Positions 8,368-17,599 are shown, counted from the stretch's first letter. The stretch is 64,000 nt of DNA from an uncultured Coriobacteriaceae bacterium (GCA_902777325.1 CACYTH010000015.1:1-64000); one strand, 5' to 3'. Notes: a model not told the origin generated them from the sequence alone. Translations and numbers: made by a program.

Positions 8368-9357
8368 CTACAGCACGATACCCAGAGCGCTTGCCAGAAG
8401 GCCGCACGTCACACCAACCAGATAGATGAAGGCGGCGATCTCCACGTTCTGACGCGTGTCGGCGTTGGTCCTAAAGAGCACGAGCAGGCCCATACCGCCG
8501 GAGACCAGAAGGCCCGCGAGCATGGGGCCGGTTGCGAGCGCGCCGTCGAGGAAGAGCTGCGCCAGCGCCACCGAGGCGCCGCAGTTGGGGATGAGGCCTA
8601 TCAGCGCCGCAAGAAAGACGGCACGCACCGGATGGCTTGCCAGGATCGCCGCCATGGTCTCCTGGCCCACGTGCTCTATGGCAAGCCCGAAGCACAGCGT
8701 GATGACAAAGATGAAGACCGTCACCTCGGCAGTGTGGATGCAGGCGCTGCGCAGGATGTGCCACCAGCGTCCGTGGCCGCCATGGTCGTGGTCGTGACCG
8801 TGGCTGTGCCCGTGGGAGTGATCGTGGGCATGGTGGGCGTGGTCGTGGCCATGCGCGCCGTCCCGCGCCTGATCGTCGTCCTCGATGACGCCGCAGTGGC
8901 AGTGCGCGCGCTCGCAGAGCTCCGCGATGTGCGGATGACCGTCACCAGCGCGGTGCAGGGCGTGCAGGACGAGGTCGACCACCACGCCTACAACCAGTCC
9001 CACAGCCATTTTGAGGCCGATTATGGCCCCCAAACGCCCCATGTGCGCCTGATTGGCCATGAACACCGGAATCAGCTCGTCAGAGGTCGAGAGAATGACC
9101 GCCACGAGCGTGCCCGCCGTGATGACCCGTCCGGCGTAGAGCGTCGCTGCCATGGCGGAGAAGCCACACTGCGGCAGGGCTCCCAGCAGGGCGCCCACGA
9201 GCGGGCCACTCTTGTCGGTGCGCGCGATGATGCGCTCGGCACTGCCCGCAAAGCCGTGCTCGATGGCCTCCATGACCACGTAGGTCAGAAGCAGAAAGGG
9301 AATGAGCTCTGCGGTGTCAAACACGCTATCGAGAAGCACGTCCATAAACGCGTCCAA
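8368..9357 (-). CDS. Putative heavy-metal (manganese?) exporter, ArsP_2 type, with His-rich loop
   Basis: About 329 residues and roughly ten hydrophobic segments in two similar halves: FLLLTYVVMEAIEHG...GALLGALPQCGFSAMAATLYAG, then VFIFVITLCFGLAIEHV...LIGLIPNCGASVALAQLF. The paired PQCGFS and PNCGAS motifs mark the PF11449 (ArsP_2) family of predicted metal exporters. The halves are joined by a hydrophilic linker with HCHCG and a long run such as HGHDHAHHAHDHSHGH, a likely metal-binding loop. The start is uncertain: TTG at 9357 has GAGGGGG spaced 6 bases upstream, while TTG 9372 and ATG 9345 are alternatives. Substrate assignment is inference. Confidence 0.8.
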   Translation of the reverse strand: MDAFMDVLLDSVFDTAELIPFLLLTYVVMEAIEHGFAGSAERIIARTDKSGPLVGALLGALPQCGFSAMAATLYAGRVITAGTLVAVILSTSDELIPVFMANQAHMGRLGAIIGLKMAVGLVVGVVVDLVLHALHRAGDGHPHIAELCERAHCHCGVIEDDDQARDGAHGHDHAHHAHDHSHGHSHGHDHDHGGHGRWWHILRSACIHTAEVTVFIFVITLCFGLAIEHVGQETMAAILASHPVRAVFLAALIGLIPNCGASVALAQLFLDGALATGPMLAGLLVSGGMGLLVLFRTNADTRQNVEIAAFIYLVGVTCGLLASALGIVL

Positions 9358-9505
9358 GAGAGACCCCCTCAAGTACTCGAACGAACTGTATAAGAATACC
9401 CAACCGGCAGCGCCAGAAGCCCCGATGGGGCATTCTCCACGAAAGAAAACGCCTGTTAAAGCGCAGGTTATTGCTGGTTGTGCCTAAGGGTTGCCGCCAG
9501 GTGCG

Positions 9506-10333
9506 TCACTGCCAGGGAGCAAGCGTGCCCGCGGGATAGCTGACGTTGGTAAAGGTGAGACCCTCTGGCGGCGCGGTCTGCCCGGCGGCGCGGCGGTCCT
9601 TGGCGTCAAGCACCTCCCGCATCCAGGCGGGGTCCTTGTGGCCGCGGCCCACCTCCACGAGCGTGCCCGTGATGATGCGCACCATGTTGTGGAGGAAGGC
9701 GTTTCCCGTGACGTCAATGGCCACGATGGGCTCGCCGAGCTCCTCCGTCGCACTGACGCGCACCGTCTGCAGGTTGCGGGAGAGCGAGCGACCGTCCTCC
9801 TGCAGCATGCGCGCGGAGGACACCTTGCAGAAGCTGGTGAAGTCATGCTCCCCCACTAGATGCGCGGCGGCCTCGCTCATGGCGTCGACGTCAAGCGACG
9901 GTGCCGGACGCAGCCACCACGTATGGCCAAAGAGGAGCATGGGGCGAGGTCTCCCGCAGGAGATGCGGTAGCGGTAGCTGCGGTCTTCGGCGTCAAAGCG
10001 CGCCGAGAAGCCCTCGTCGGCACGAAGCACCTCGCGGATTGACATGTCGTTGGGCACCAGGGCCGTGAGCGAGGCGAGCAGCCGACGCCCGGAGAGCGCG
10101 AGCTCATCGCCCTCCACCGGCACGCTCACGTACTGCGAGATCGCATGTACGCCCGCGTCGGTGCGTCCGGCGCACACGAGCTCCACCGGCCTGTGCAGCA
10201 CGGTCTCGAGCGCGCCTCTGAGCTCCCCTGCCACCGTCCGGCAGCCCTCCTGCTCCGCAAAGCCCGAGAAGTCGCCGCCACGGTACCCGAGCTTGAGTAC
10301 CAGCGTTGCCTTGTCCTGTGCTGTTGACGCCAT
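9506..10333 (-). CDS. truA: tRNA pseudouridine(38-40) synthase
   Basis: A 275-residue enzyme that isomerises uridines 38-40 in the tRNA anticodon stem. The catalytic aspartate lies in CAGRTDAGVHAISQYVS; YRYRISCGRPRPM and GNAFLHNMVRIITGTLVEVG are further TruA marks. The ATG at 10333 has GAGGGAGCAC just before it. It is the last gene of the ribosomal super-cluster, 121 bases downstream of rplQ, a common position. A hairpin at 9418-9431 (GCCCC/GGGGC) lies beyond its stop but lacks a T-run. Confidence 0.95.
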   Translation of the reverse strand: MASTAQDKATLVLKLGYRGGDFSGFAEQEGCRTVAGELRGALETVLHRPVELVCAGRTDAGVHAISQYVSVPVEGDELALSGRRLLASLTALVPNDMSIREVLRADEGFSARFDAEDRSYRYRISCGRPRPMLLFGHTWWLRPAPSLDVDAMSEAAAHLVGEHDFTSFCKVSSARMLQEDGRSLSRNLQTVRVSATEELGEPIVAIDVTGNAFLHNMVRIITGTLVEVGRGHKDPAWMREVLDAKDRRAAGQTAPPEGLTFTNVSYPAGTLAPWQ

Positions 10334-10454
10334 GTGCTCCCTCGTCTGTCTTTGAGCCGCACACGCGCGGCTTGGATGCGTCCCTCCGTATGGAAAGGGA
10401 GGCCCAGCCCAAGGCCAGACCTCCCTCATCACATCTGTGTCAGATGGATGCTGC

Positions 10455-10868
10455 CTACTCGGCAGCCTCCTCGACCTTGGTCACGCCTGCGTTCTTGGGC
10501 GTGCAGGGCTCGGTGACGAGCTCGATGATGACGACCTCAGCGGCGTCGCCCTTGCGGGGACCGAGCTTCATGATGCGGGTGTAGCCGCCGTTGCGGTCGG
10601 CCCACATGCCCTGAGCGGCCTTCTCGAAGACCTCGCGCACGAGCTCCTTGTCGCCCACCTTGGCGAGGGCCAGACGGCGAGAAGCAAGGTCGCCCTTCTT
10701 GGCCCAGGTGATGACACGGTCAACCTCGGGACGAATGGCCTTGGCGCGCACGTCGAGGGTCTTGATGCGGTCGTTGGCAAGAAGTGCCTGAAGCAGGCTC
10801 TTCTTCATTGCCTTGGTATGAGAGGCGTCGGTACCGAGCTTCATGCCCCTCTTCTTGTTGTGCCTCAT
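10455..10868 (-). CDS. rplQ: 50S ribosomal protein L17
   Basis: The 137-residue protein begins MRHNKKRGMKLGTDASHTKAM, as L17 does, and contains the LLANDRIKTLDVRAKAIRPEVDRVI segment. It belongs to the large subunit near the exit tunnel. It follows rpoA by 31 bases, the usual rpoA-rplQ pair. The C-terminal extension (TRIMKLGPRKGDAAEVVIIEL) is ordinary for actinobacteria. Confidence 0.97.
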   Translation of the reverse strand: MRHNKKRGMKLGTDASHTKAMKKSLLQALLANDRIKTLDVRAKAIRPEVDRVITWAKKGDLASRRLALAKVGDKELVREVFEKAAQGMWADRNGGYTRIMKLGPRKGDAAEVVIIELVTEPCTPKNAGVTKVEEAAE

Positions 10869-10899
10869 GGTCTATCTACTCCTAATTACGTGCGAGTGT

Positions 10900-11841
10900 C
10901 TAGGCCTTGAGCCCAAGGCCCATGGCCTCGAGCTTGTCCTTGACTTCCTCGATGGACTTCACGCCAAAGTTGCGGATGTTGAGCAGGTCGTTCTCGGAGA
11001 ACTCCACCAGCTGACGCACGGAGTGGATGCCCGCACGCTTGAGGCAGTTGTAGGAGCGGACCGAGAGGTCCAGGTCCTCAATCTGCTTGTCAAGCTCGGT
11101 GTTATCCTCCTCGACGCCCACGGCGAAGATCGAGGTGTCCTCCTGGGGCTCCTCCTCGTCGGCCAGGCCCATGAACGCGGTCATGTGCTGGTTGACGATG
11201 TTGGCTGCCTCGACCACGGCATCGCGTGGGGAGACGGAGCCGTCGGTCTCGACCTCGAGGATCAGGCGGTCGTAGTTGGTGTGCTGACCCACGCGGCAGG
11301 GCTCGACGACCTTTGCGCAGCGGCGCACGGGCGAGTAGAGCGAGTCGACGTGGATGAGCCCGATGGGATCGCCCTCGCGCTCGTTGTCGTCGCCGGAGAC
11401 GTAACCGCGGCCGGTGCCGATGCGCATCTGCATGGTGAGATGGGCATCCTCGCCGAGCGTGCAGATGACGTGGTCGGCGTTGACCAGCTCGAAGTCGGAC
11501 GGAATGGAGAAGTCGCCACCCGTGACGGTGCAGGGACCCTCGACGTTGATGGTGGCAACGCCCTCGTCGGCCGTGCCGTTGGAGCGGAACACCAGACCCT
11601 TGACGTTGAGGACGATGTCGGTGACATCTTCGTACACGCCGGGGACGGTGGTGAACTCGTGCTGGACCCCATCGATCTGGATGGCCTGCACGGCTGCACC
11701 CTCGAGCGAGGAGAGCAGCACGCGGCGCAGCGAGTTGCCGAGCGTGTCGCCATAGCCGCGCTCAAGCGGCTCTGCGCTCACGCGCGCGAGGTTCTCGTTG
11801 ACCTCCTCTACCGACACCTGCGGTCGGATGAATTCGGACAT
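10900..11841 (-). CDS. rpoA: RNA polymerase alpha subunit
   Basis: This 313-residue subunit nucleates RNA polymerase assembly and binds activators and UP elements. The N-terminal dimerisation domain starts at about residue 5 and contains EPLERGYGDTLGNSLRRVLLSSLEGAAV. An acidic linker (about residues 225-245, DEEEPQEDTS) leads to the C-terminal domain with the helix-hairpin-helix LSVRSYNCLKRAGI...LLNIRNFGVKSIEEVKDKL. It is preceded by rpsD and followed by rplQ, as in most bacteria. Confidence 0.98.
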   Translation of the reverse strand: MSEFIRPQVSVEEVNENLARVSAEPLERGYGDTLGNSLRRVLLSSLEGAAVQAIQIDGVQHEFTTVPGVYEDVTDIVLNVKGLVFRSNGTADEGVATINVEGPCTVTGGDFSIPSDFELVNADHVICTLGEDAHLTMQMRIGTGRGYVSGDDNEREGDPIGLIHVDSLYSPVRRCAKVVEPCRVGQHTNYDRLILEVETDGSVSPRDAVVEAANIVNQHMTAFMGLADEEEPQEDTSIFAVGVEEDNTELDKQIEDLDLSVRSYNCLKRAGIHSVRQLVEFSENDLLNIRNFGVKSIEEVKDKLEAMGLGLKA

Positions 11842-11864
11842 GAATACCTCCTACCGGTTCAAGC

Positions 11865-12470
11865 TTACTTGGAGTAGAGCTCGACGATGAGCTGGGGGTC
11901 GATGGTGCCGTCCGAGATCAGGTCGATCTGGTCGCGCGTGGGGAGCTGCAGGATGGTGCCGCGCAGCTTCTCGATGTCAACCTCGAGCCAAGCCGGAACG
12001 GCCACGTGCTCGGAGGAGATCAGGGCCTCCTTGATGGGGAGAAGGTCCTTGGCCTTGTTGGAGACGGCCACGACGTCGCCGGCCTTCACGCGGTAGGACG
12101 GGATGTCGACGCGCTTGCCGTTGACGGTGATGTGACCGTGACGGACGGTCTGACGGGCTTCCTTGCGGGTGCGAGCAAAGCCCAGACGGAACACCACGTT
12201 GTCGAGACGGCTCTCGAGGATGATCATGAGGTTGGTGCCGGTGATGCCGGACATCTTCTTAGCGGAGTCGTAGTAGCCACGGAACTGCTTCTCGAGAACG
12301 CCGTAGACGAACTTGGCCTTCTGCTTCTCGCGAAGCTGCATGCCGTACTCGCTCTCCTGGCGGCGACGGCGGCGCGGCTGACGGTTGGACTTCTTGTTGA
12401 TGCCCAGAACGATCGGGTCGATGTCAAGGGACCTGCACCTCTTGAGGACAGGAGTCCTATCAACTGCCAT
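11865..12470 (-). CDS. rpsD: 30S ribosomal protein S4
   Basis: A 201-residue primary 16S rRNA-binding protein, also a translational accuracy factor. The S4 RNA-binding domain is at about residues 92-155 (SRLDNVVFRLGFARTRKEARQTVRHGHITVNGKRVDIPS). Only one cysteine remains in the N-terminal region (KRCRSLDID), so the zinc knuckle of C+ S4 proteins is absent. It sits between rpsK and rpoA, as in most bacteria. In other species S4 represses this operon through a leader; I see no such pseudoknot with confidence here. Confidence 0.97.
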   Translation of the reverse strand: MAVDRTPVLKRCRSLDIDPIVLGINKKSNRQPRRRRRQESEYGMQLREKQKAKFVYGVLEKQFRGYYDSAKKMSGITGTNLMIILESRLDNVVFRLGFARTRKEARQTVRHGHITVNGKRVDIPSYRVKAGDVVAVSNKAKDLLPIKEALISSEHVAVPAWLEVDIEKLRGTILQLPTRDQIDLISDGTIDPQLIVELYSK

Positions 12471-12491
12471 AGTAATGAGTCCTTCCTACTG

Positions 12492-12887
12492 CTACACGCG
12501 ACGGCGCTTCTTGGGGCGGCAGCCGTTGTGCGGAATGGGGGTCTTGTCCTGGATGCCGGAGACCTCGAGGCCAGCGGCCTGGAGGGAGGCCGTCTCGCGG
12601 CCCGAGCCGGGGCCCTTGACGAAGACGGTGACCTTCTTCAGGCCGTGATCCATGGCGGCCTTGGCGGCAGCCTCGGCAGCAAGCTGAGCGGCGAACGGCG
12701 TGGACTTACGGGAGCCCTTGAAGCCGACGGTGCCGCCCGACTGCCAGGAGATGACGTTGCCCTGGGGATCGGTGATGGTCACGATCGTGTTGTTGAACGT
12801 GGACTTGATGTGGGCCTGGCCCACCGCGATGTTCTTGCGCTCGCTACGACGCACGCGCTGAACGCGCTGGTTCTTCTTCTGTGCCAT
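12492..12887 (-). CDS. rpsK: 30S ribosomal protein S11
   Basis: A 131-residue protein of the 30S platform. It carries the signatures [34 protein letters not shown] and the C-terminal [18 protein letters not shown]. It is 10 bases downstream of rpsM and 21 upstream of rpsD, consistent with one transcript. Confidence 0.98.
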   Translation of the reverse strand: MAQKKNQRVQRVRRSERKNIAVGQAHIKSTFNNTIVTITDPQGNVISWQSGGTVGFKGSRKSTPFAAQLAAEAAAKAAMDHGLKKVTVFVKGPGSGRETASLQAAGLEVSGIQDKTPIPHNGCRPKKRRRV

Positions 12888-12897
12888 GGTCTACTCC

Positions 12898-13269
12898 CTA
12901 GCCCCTCTTCTTTGCACCGATCTGGCGACGCTTGCCCTTGCGGGTGCGCGCGTTGGTGTGGGTGCGCTGGCCATGGACAGGAAGGCCCTTGCGGTGACGG
13001 AGGCCACGGTAGCAACCGATCTCCATCAGGCGGGCAGTGTTCTGGCGAACCTCACGGCGGAGGTCACCCTCGGTGGTGTAGTTCTCGTGGATGTAGTCAC
13101 GAAGACGGGTGACTTCGTCCTCGGAGAGGTCCTTGGACTTGACTGCAGGGTCGACACCGCAAGCCTCGCAAATCTTGGTGGCGCTGGTGCGACCGATGCC
13201 GTAAATGTAGGTGAGTGCGATCTCCGTGCGCTTCTCACGCGGAAGATCGACGCCATTGATACGGGCCAA
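12898..13269 (-). CDS. rpsM: 30S ribosomal protein S13
   Basis: A 123-residue protein of the 30S head that contacts the P-site tRNA and bridges to the 50S. It starts [21 protein letters not shown], contains [12 protein letters not shown], and ends in the basic tail [19 protein letters not shown]. It follows rpmJ by 15 bases. Confidence 0.98.
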   Translation of the reverse strand: MARINGVDLPREKRTEIALTYIYGIGRTSATKICEACGVDPAVKSKDLSEDEVTRLRDYIHENYTTEGDLRREVRQNTARLMEIGCYRGLRHRKGLPVHGQRTHTNARTRKGKRRQIGAKKRG

Positions 13270-13284
13270 CTTGGGTCTCCTTCC

Positions 13285-13398
13285 TTAGCCCTGACGCTGC
13301 TTGTGGCGCGGGTTCTCGCAGATGACGTAAACCTTGCCATGGCGACGGATGACCTTGCACTTGTCGCACATCTTCTTGACCGAAGGACGTACCTTCAT
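13285..13398 (-). CDS. rpmJ: 50S ribosomal protein L36
   Basis: A 37-residue protein read directly from the minus strand: it starts [19 protein letters not shown] and ends [10 protein letters not shown]. The CxxC, third cysteine and histidine of the zinc-binding (C+) form are all present. The start ATG at 13398 follows AAGGAAAGAC. It lies between infA and rpsM, the usual place. Confidence 0.97.
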   Translation of the reverse strand: MKVRPSVKKMCDKCKVIRRHGKVYVICENPRHKQRQG

Positions 13399-13557
13399 CT
13401 GTCTTTCCTTCCGGTAGTGCTGATACGTACTGGTAGTACGGGTGGCGAACCAGGTGGAGCTAGTCCGCGCTATGTCTTCGCCCAGCCGCAGGCGTGATAT
13501 CCATACTTAAGGCCGCACGGGAGGACCATGCGGGTCGAACAGGTGATGCTTGCGTGA

Positions 13558-13776
13558 TTACTTGTAGCGGTAGGTGATGCGACCACGCGTGAGGTCGTAC
13601 GGAGAGATCTCCACGACGACGCGATCGCCCGGGAGGATGCGGATGTAGTTCATCCGAATCTTGCCGGAGATGGTGCAGAGGATGGTCTTGCCATTCTCGA
13701 GCTCGACGTTGAACATGGCATTGGGCAGCGGCTCGACTACCTTGCCCTCAAGCTCAATTGCATCCTGCTTGCTCAC
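13558..13776 (-). CDS. infA: Translation initiation factor IF-1
   Basis: A 72-residue OB-fold protein that occupies the ribosomal A site during initiation. It reads [21 protein letters not shown], then [19 protein letters not shown] and the end [12 protein letters not shown], typical of IF-1. It is 159 bases upstream of rpmJ and probably begins a transcript, because a hairpin and a promoter-like sequence separate it from map. Confidence 0.98.
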   Translation of the reverse strand: MSKQDAIELEGKVVEPLPNAMFNVELENGKTILCTISGKIRMNYIRILPGDRVVVEISPYDLTRGRITYRYK

Positions 13777-13815
13777 ACATACCTGCCTTCTACGTGCATT
13801 TCACAGCGACCATTA

Positions 13816-13845
13816 ATCTTATCCAAAATCTAAACACAAGTCCAA
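13816..13845 (-). promoter_or_regulatory. Candidate promoter of infA-rpmJ-...-truA
   Basis: On the minus strand TTGGAC (13840-13845) and TAAGAT (13816-13821) are 18 bp apart, about 40 bp upstream of infA in an AT-rich stretch. The match to the housekeeping consensus is moderate. Confidence 0.35.
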
Positions 13846-13880
13846 CATGCACCGGATGTTCACATGTGCGCACCATACGA

Positions 13881-13916
13881 GCGGTGGCAGGGGCGCTCTC
13901 GCTCCCCTGCCACCGC
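13881..13916 (-). terminator. Hairpin after map
   Basis: A 13-bp perfect stem (GCGGTGGCAGGGG at 13881-13893 with its complement at 13904-13916) has a 10-base loop and lies 30 bases beyond the map stop. No T-run follows, so it may stabilise the mRNA end or terminate weakly. Confidence 0.5.
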
Positions 13917-13946
13917 ATAGCGTGCTCCTTTGGATGGACGAAAAAG

Positions 13947-14732
13947 CTACTCGCCACCCTGCATGTTGCACCAGGGACCCTGGTCGTCGGCGGTGAGAAT
14001 CACCGGGCCGTCCTTGGTGATGGCCACGGAGTTCTCGTAATGCGCGGCAGGAAGCCCGTCGTTGGTCACGACCGTCCAGCCGTTGGCCAGCGTGTGGTTC
14101 TTGTAGGTGCCGAGCGTGATCATGGGCTCGATGGCGATGGTCATGCCCACCTGCAGCTTTACGCCACGACCGCGCTTGCCGTAGTTGGGGACGTTGGGGT
14201 CCTCGTGCATCACGCGTCCCACGCCGTGGCCGACGTACTCGCGCACGACCCCGTAGCCGTTGCTCTCCGCCAGATGCTGGACCGCGTATCCGATGTCGCC
14301 CAGGTGGTTGCCCGGCTTGGCCTGCTCGATGCCCGCCTTCAGGCAGTCACGCGTGCACTCGCAGAGCCCCTTGACCTCGTCGGACACCTCGCCGACGTAG
14401 AAGGTCCACGCGTTGTCGCCCACCCAGCCGTTGACGGTGGCACCCGTGTCGATGGAGATGACGTCGCCCTCGTTGAGGAAGCGCATGGGCGACGGGATGC
14501 CGTGCACGATCTCCTCGTTGACCGATGCGCAGATGGACCCGGGGAACCCGTAGAGGCCCTTGAACCCAGGAACGCCGCCATGCAGGCGGATGAACGCCTC
14601 GACTGCCGAGTCGATTTCCTTGGTCGATACGCCGGGGCGCACCAACGAACCCGCGAGCCTGAGCGCTTCCTTAGACAGTGCGTCGCAGCGCCTGAACTCC
14701 TCGATCTCTTCGGGTGTCTTGATGTGAATCAT
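13947..14732 (-). CDS. map: Methionine aminopeptidase, type I
   Basis: A 261-residue metalloenzyme that removes the initiator methionine from nascent proteins. The five metal ligands can be seen in ISIDTGATVNGWVGDNAWTF (two Asp), YVGHGVGRVMHEDPNVPNYG (His), IAIEPMI (Glu) and ENSVAIT (Glu). The ATG at 14732 begins MIHIKTPEEIEEFRRC, the usual start of the family; an in-frame upstream extension overlaps adk and is not needed. It lies 118 bases downstream of adk. Confidence 0.97.
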   Translation of the reverse strand: MIHIKTPEEIEEFRRCDALSKEALRLAGSLVRPGVSTKEIDSAVEAFIRLHGGVPGFKGLYGFPGSICASVNEEIVHGIPSPMRFLNEGDVISIDTGATVNGWVGDNAWTFYVGEVSDEVKGLCECTRDCLKAGIEQAKPGNHLGDIGYAVQHLAESNGYGVVREYVGHGVGRVMHEDPNVPNYGKRGRGVKLQVGMTIAIEPMITLGTYKNHTLANGWTVVTNDGLPAAHYENSVAITKDGPVILTADDQGPWCNMQGGE

Positions 14733-14850
14733 GGTGCCTTGGTTCTTTCTCTCTCCTGGGATTGGCGGTTGGAATGGCCCCCACCATTCCACGTGTGTGT
14801 GCGCCCCAGGCTTTGCCGAGGCGCACACGAAATCGCTTGCCGAGCCTTGC

Positions 14851-15477
14851 CTAGAGGCCAAGCTCCTTCTTGACGTCGACGTAGACCTCGTCGACAGGAC
14901 GGTCGCCGTCGACCTTGATCAGGATGCCCTTGCCGCTGTAGTACTCGATGAGCGGAGCGGTCTGGGCCTGGTAGGTGTCGAGGCGCTTCTGGATGGTCTC
15001 GGGCTTGTCGTCGTCACGCTGGTACATCTCGCCACCGCAGCGCGGGCAGGTCTCGGTGCCGGCCGGAGCGGTGTAGCTGCAGTCGCGGCAGGTGCGACGG
15101 GAGGAGAGACGCTCGATGATGACGGGGAAGGCGACGTCCACGAGCAGGGCACCGTCAAGCTTGACGCCCATGCCCTCGAGCTCGGAGTCGAGCGTGACCG
15201 CCTGGGCGGTGTTGCGCGGGAAGCCGTCGAGGATGAAGCCCTTCTTGGCGTCATCCTGCTGCAGGCGCTCCTTGACGAGGTCGATGACCAGCTGGTCGGG
15301 GACGAGCTTGCCCTCGTTCATGTAGGCCTGGGCCTGCTTGCCGAGCTCGGACTGTGCCTTGACGGCTGCACGCAGGAGGTCGCCGGTGGAGATGTGGGCG
15401 ACGCCGTAGTCTGCGACGAGCTTCTGGGCCTGGGTGCCCTTGCCAGCGCCGGGGGCGCCGAGGAGAACGAGATTCAT
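14851..15477 (-). CDS. adk: Adenylate kinase, zinc-binding LID type
   Basis: A 208-residue enzyme interconverting ATP, ADP and AMP. The phosphate-binding loop is GAPGAGKGTQ at residues 7-16; HISTGDLLR and ILDGFPRN contact AMP. The LID domain carries CRDCSYTAPAGTETCPRCGG, four cysteines that bind zinc in Gram-positive-type enzymes. It is separated from secY by a strong terminator and probably has its own promoter. map follows it. Confidence 0.97.
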   Translation of the reverse strand: MNLVLLGAPGAGKGTQAQKLVADYGVAHISTGDLLRAAVKAQSELGKQAQAYMNEGKLVPDQLVIDLVKERLQQDDAKKGFILDGFPRNTAQAVTLDSELEGMGVKLDGALLVDVAFPVIIERLSSRRTCRDCSYTAPAGTETCPRCGGEMYQRDDDKPETIQKRLDTYQAQTAPLIEYYSGKGILIKVDGDRPVDEVYVDVKKELGL

Positions 15478-15516
15478 GGGAAACCGCCTTTCGATGGTGG
15501 ATGACGTACTCCCATC

Positions 15517-15544
15517 AGTCTACTCGCTCGCATGCCCTTGTAAG
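15517..15544 (-). promoter_or_regulatory. Candidate promoter of adk-map
   Basis: On the minus strand CTTACA (15539-15544) and TAGACT (15517-15522) lie 16 bp apart, each matching four of six consensus bases. They sit between the secY terminator and the adk start. Confidence 0.35.
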
Positions 15545-15618
15545 CGCAGCACCAAAAAACACCACCCAACGCATCGGTGAGTTGTCTACCCCGGCTCACC
15601 ATTTCGCCGAGCTTGCAC

Positions 15619-15648
15619 CAAAGAAAACGGGGGCCCGAAGGCCCCCGT
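15619..15648 (-). terminator. Rho-independent terminator after secY
   Basis: On the minus strand a 9-bp perfect stem ACGGGGGCC/GGCCCCCGT with a TTCG tetraloop (15627-15648) is followed by a T-rich tract (TTTCTTT, 15619-15626). It lies 25 bases beyond the secY stop and so splits secY from adk. Confidence 0.93.
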
Positions 15649-15673
15649 CTTACCTGCGCTATGAGATGTCCTC

Positions 15674-16954
15674 TTACTTGAAGAAGCCCTCGTAGTTGTG
15701 CATCTTGAGCTGGCTCTCCAGCGAGGAGATGGTGTCCATCGCAACACCCACCATGATCAGGACCGAGGTACCGCCAAACGCCTGGATGAGCTGATTGTTG
15801 GTAAAGGCGAAGATGATGGAGGGGATCACGGCGAGGGCGGCCATGAAGACGGCGCCCGGAAGCGTGATGTGGTTGAGCACGCTCTGGATGTAGTCGGCGG
15901 TTGCGCGGCCGGGACGGACGCCCGGGATGAAGCCGCCGGACTTCTTGAGCTGATCGGCCGTCTCCTCCGGGTTGAACACCATGGCGGTGTAGAAGTACGC
16001 GAAGAAGACGATCAGGAACACCGAGAGGATCCAGTTGAGCCAGCCGGTGGAGATGGCGTTGGCGAAGCTCTGGATCCAGGCGACGCGCGGGAAGAACACG
16101 GCCAGCTGCGCCGGGAGGTACAGGATGGCGCTCGCGAAGATGATGGGCACGACGCCTGCGGTGTTGACCTTGATCGGCAGGTAGGTGGACTGGCCACCCA
16201 TCATGCGACGACCAACCACGCGCTTGGCGTACTGCACCGGGATACGACGCTGGCCACGCTCGATGTACACGATGAGCGGGATGATGGCGATCATGACCGC
16301 CAGGGTGATGATCGACATGATCATGCCGTTGCTGGAGGTGGTCACCGCAGAGATGAGCGCGGTGGGAAGGCCGCTCATGATGTTGCAGAAGATGATGAGC
16401 GACATGCCGTTGCCAATGCCACGCTGCGTGATGACCTCGCCGAGCCACATGATGATGATTGCGCCAACGACCAGCACGAACACGATGATGATGTTCTCCA
16501 GGACCTCAGGGAAGCCCATGCCGGCGAAGCTGATGCCATAGCTCTTGAACAGGAAGAGGTAGCCAATCGCGTTGATGGTGGCAAGCAGCACCGTAAGATA
16601 ACGCGTGTACTGCGTGATCTTACGCTGGCCGGCCTCCCCCTCGTGGGCGAGCTCGCCCAGCGAGGGGATGACCGTCTGCATCATCTGCAGAATGATCTGA
16701 GAGGTGATATAGGGCATAATGCCCAGGCTGAACACCGACACGCGCGAGAGAGCGCCACCGGAGAACAGGTTGAGCACCGCGAGCGCACCGCTCGAAGAGG
16801 CGGCATTCTGGTAGGCCGCGAGCATGTCCGAGAACGGAATGCCCGGGGCAGGCAGATAGGCACCAAAGCGATACAGAAGAAGGATCGCCAGGGTGAAGAG
16901 GATCTTGTTCCTCAACTCGGGGATGCGGAATGCGTTTGCGAGACCCTTAAACAC
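15674..16954 (-). CDS. secY: Protein translocase subunit SecY
   Basis: The 426-residue channel subunit of the SecYEG translocon spans the membrane ten times. It begins MFKGLANAFRIPELRNKILFT, has the plug/TM2 region SRVSVFSLGIMPYITSQII, the cytoplasmic loop YIERGQRRIPVQYAKR and the TM10 region near the C terminus. It is 3 bases downstream of rplO, the end of the spc-type operon. Confidence 0.98.
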   Translation of the reverse strand: MFKGLANAFRIPELRNKILFTLAILLLYRFGAYLPAPGIPFSDMLAAYQNAASSSGALAVLNLFSGGALSRVSVFSLGIMPYITSQIILQMMQTVIPSLGELAHEGEAGQRKITQYTRYLTVLLATINAIGYLFLFKSYGISFAGMGFPEVLENIIIVFVLVVGAIIIMWLGEVITQRGIGNGMSLIIFCNIMSGLPTALISAVTTSSNGMIMSIITLAVMIAIIPLIVYIERGQRRIPVQYAKRVVGRRMMGGQSTYLPIKVNTAGVVPIIFASAILYLPAQLAVFFPRVAWIQSFANAISTGWLNWILSVFLIVFFAYFYTAMVFNPEETADQLKKSGGFIPGVRPGRATADYIQSVLNHITLPGAVFMAALAVIPSIIFAFTNNQLIQAFGGTSVLIMVGVAMDTISSLESQLKMHNYEGFFK

Positions 16955-16957
16955 GGT

Positions 16958-17398
16958 TTACTCGACCTTTCCTCCGGCCGCCTCAATCTTGGCCTTGGCA
17001 GAGGCGGAGACCTTGTCCACGCGCACGGTCAGGCTCTTGGTGAGCTCGCCGTCGCCGAGGACCTTGACGGGGATGTAGTCGTGCTTGATGACACCCTTGG
17101 CAACCAGAGCCTCGGTGTCGACGGTCTCGCCGTTCTCGAAGAGGGTCTCGAGACGGGCGACGTTGACCGGCGCGTACTCGACGCGGCTGCGGTTCTTGAA
17201 GCCGGGGAGCTTAGGCAGACGCATGGCGAGCGGCTGCTGACCGCCCTCGAAGCCCTTGCCCTTGCCGCCGCCGGAACGAGAGAGCTGACCCTTGGTGCCG
17301 CGCCCGGCAGTGGTGCCGTGGCCGGACGAGTTGCCGCGGCCGATGCGCTTGCGGGCCTTGGTCGAGCCCTCCGCGGGACGAAGATCGTTGAGCTGCAT
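16958..17398 (-). CDS. rplO: 50S ribosomal protein L15
   Basis: A 146-residue 23S-binding protein with the glycine/arginine-rich N terminus [20 protein letters not shown] and the [20 protein letters not shown] stretch. The globular part contains [18 protein letters not shown]. It lies between rpmD (12 bases upstream) and secY (3 bases downstream). Confidence 0.98.
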   Translation of the reverse strand: MQLNDLRPAEGSTKARKRIGRGNSSGHGTTAGRGTKGQLSRSGGGKGKGFEGGQQPLAMRLPKLPGFKNRSRVEYAPVNVARLETLFENGETVDTEALVAKGVIKHDYIPVKVLGDGELTKSLTVRVDKVSASAKAKIEAAGGKVE

Positions 17399-17410
17399 GA
17401 TGGGTGACTC

Positions 17411-17596
17411 CTAAATCTCTTCCACTTCGACGAGATGCTTGATCTTGAAGATCATCCCGCGAATGCTGGGGTTGTCCGGCTGCTCGACGACGCTGTTGAC
17501 CTTATGAAGGCCGAGCGCGCGTGCAGTGGCCGTCTGGTCCTTCTTGGTGCTGGTGGTAGCACTACGCACGAGCTTGATCCTGAGCTTGTCAGCCAT
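17411..17596 (-). CDS. rpmD: 50S ribosomal protein L30
   Basis: A 61-residue protein starting [20 protein letters not shown] with the family core [19 protein letters not shown] and [15 protein letters not shown]. The gene follows rpsE by 3 bases. Confidence 0.97.
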   Translation of the reverse strand: MADKLRIKLVRSATTSTKKDQTATARALGLHKVNSVVEQPDNPSIRGMIFKIKHLVEVEEI

Positions 17597-17599
17597 CGT

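Noticed and set aside
7081..9393. 770-codon plus-strand frame opposite the glycosyltransferase and the metal exporter
   Set aside because: It spans two convincing minus-strand genes and their intergenic gap, and has no recognisable domain.
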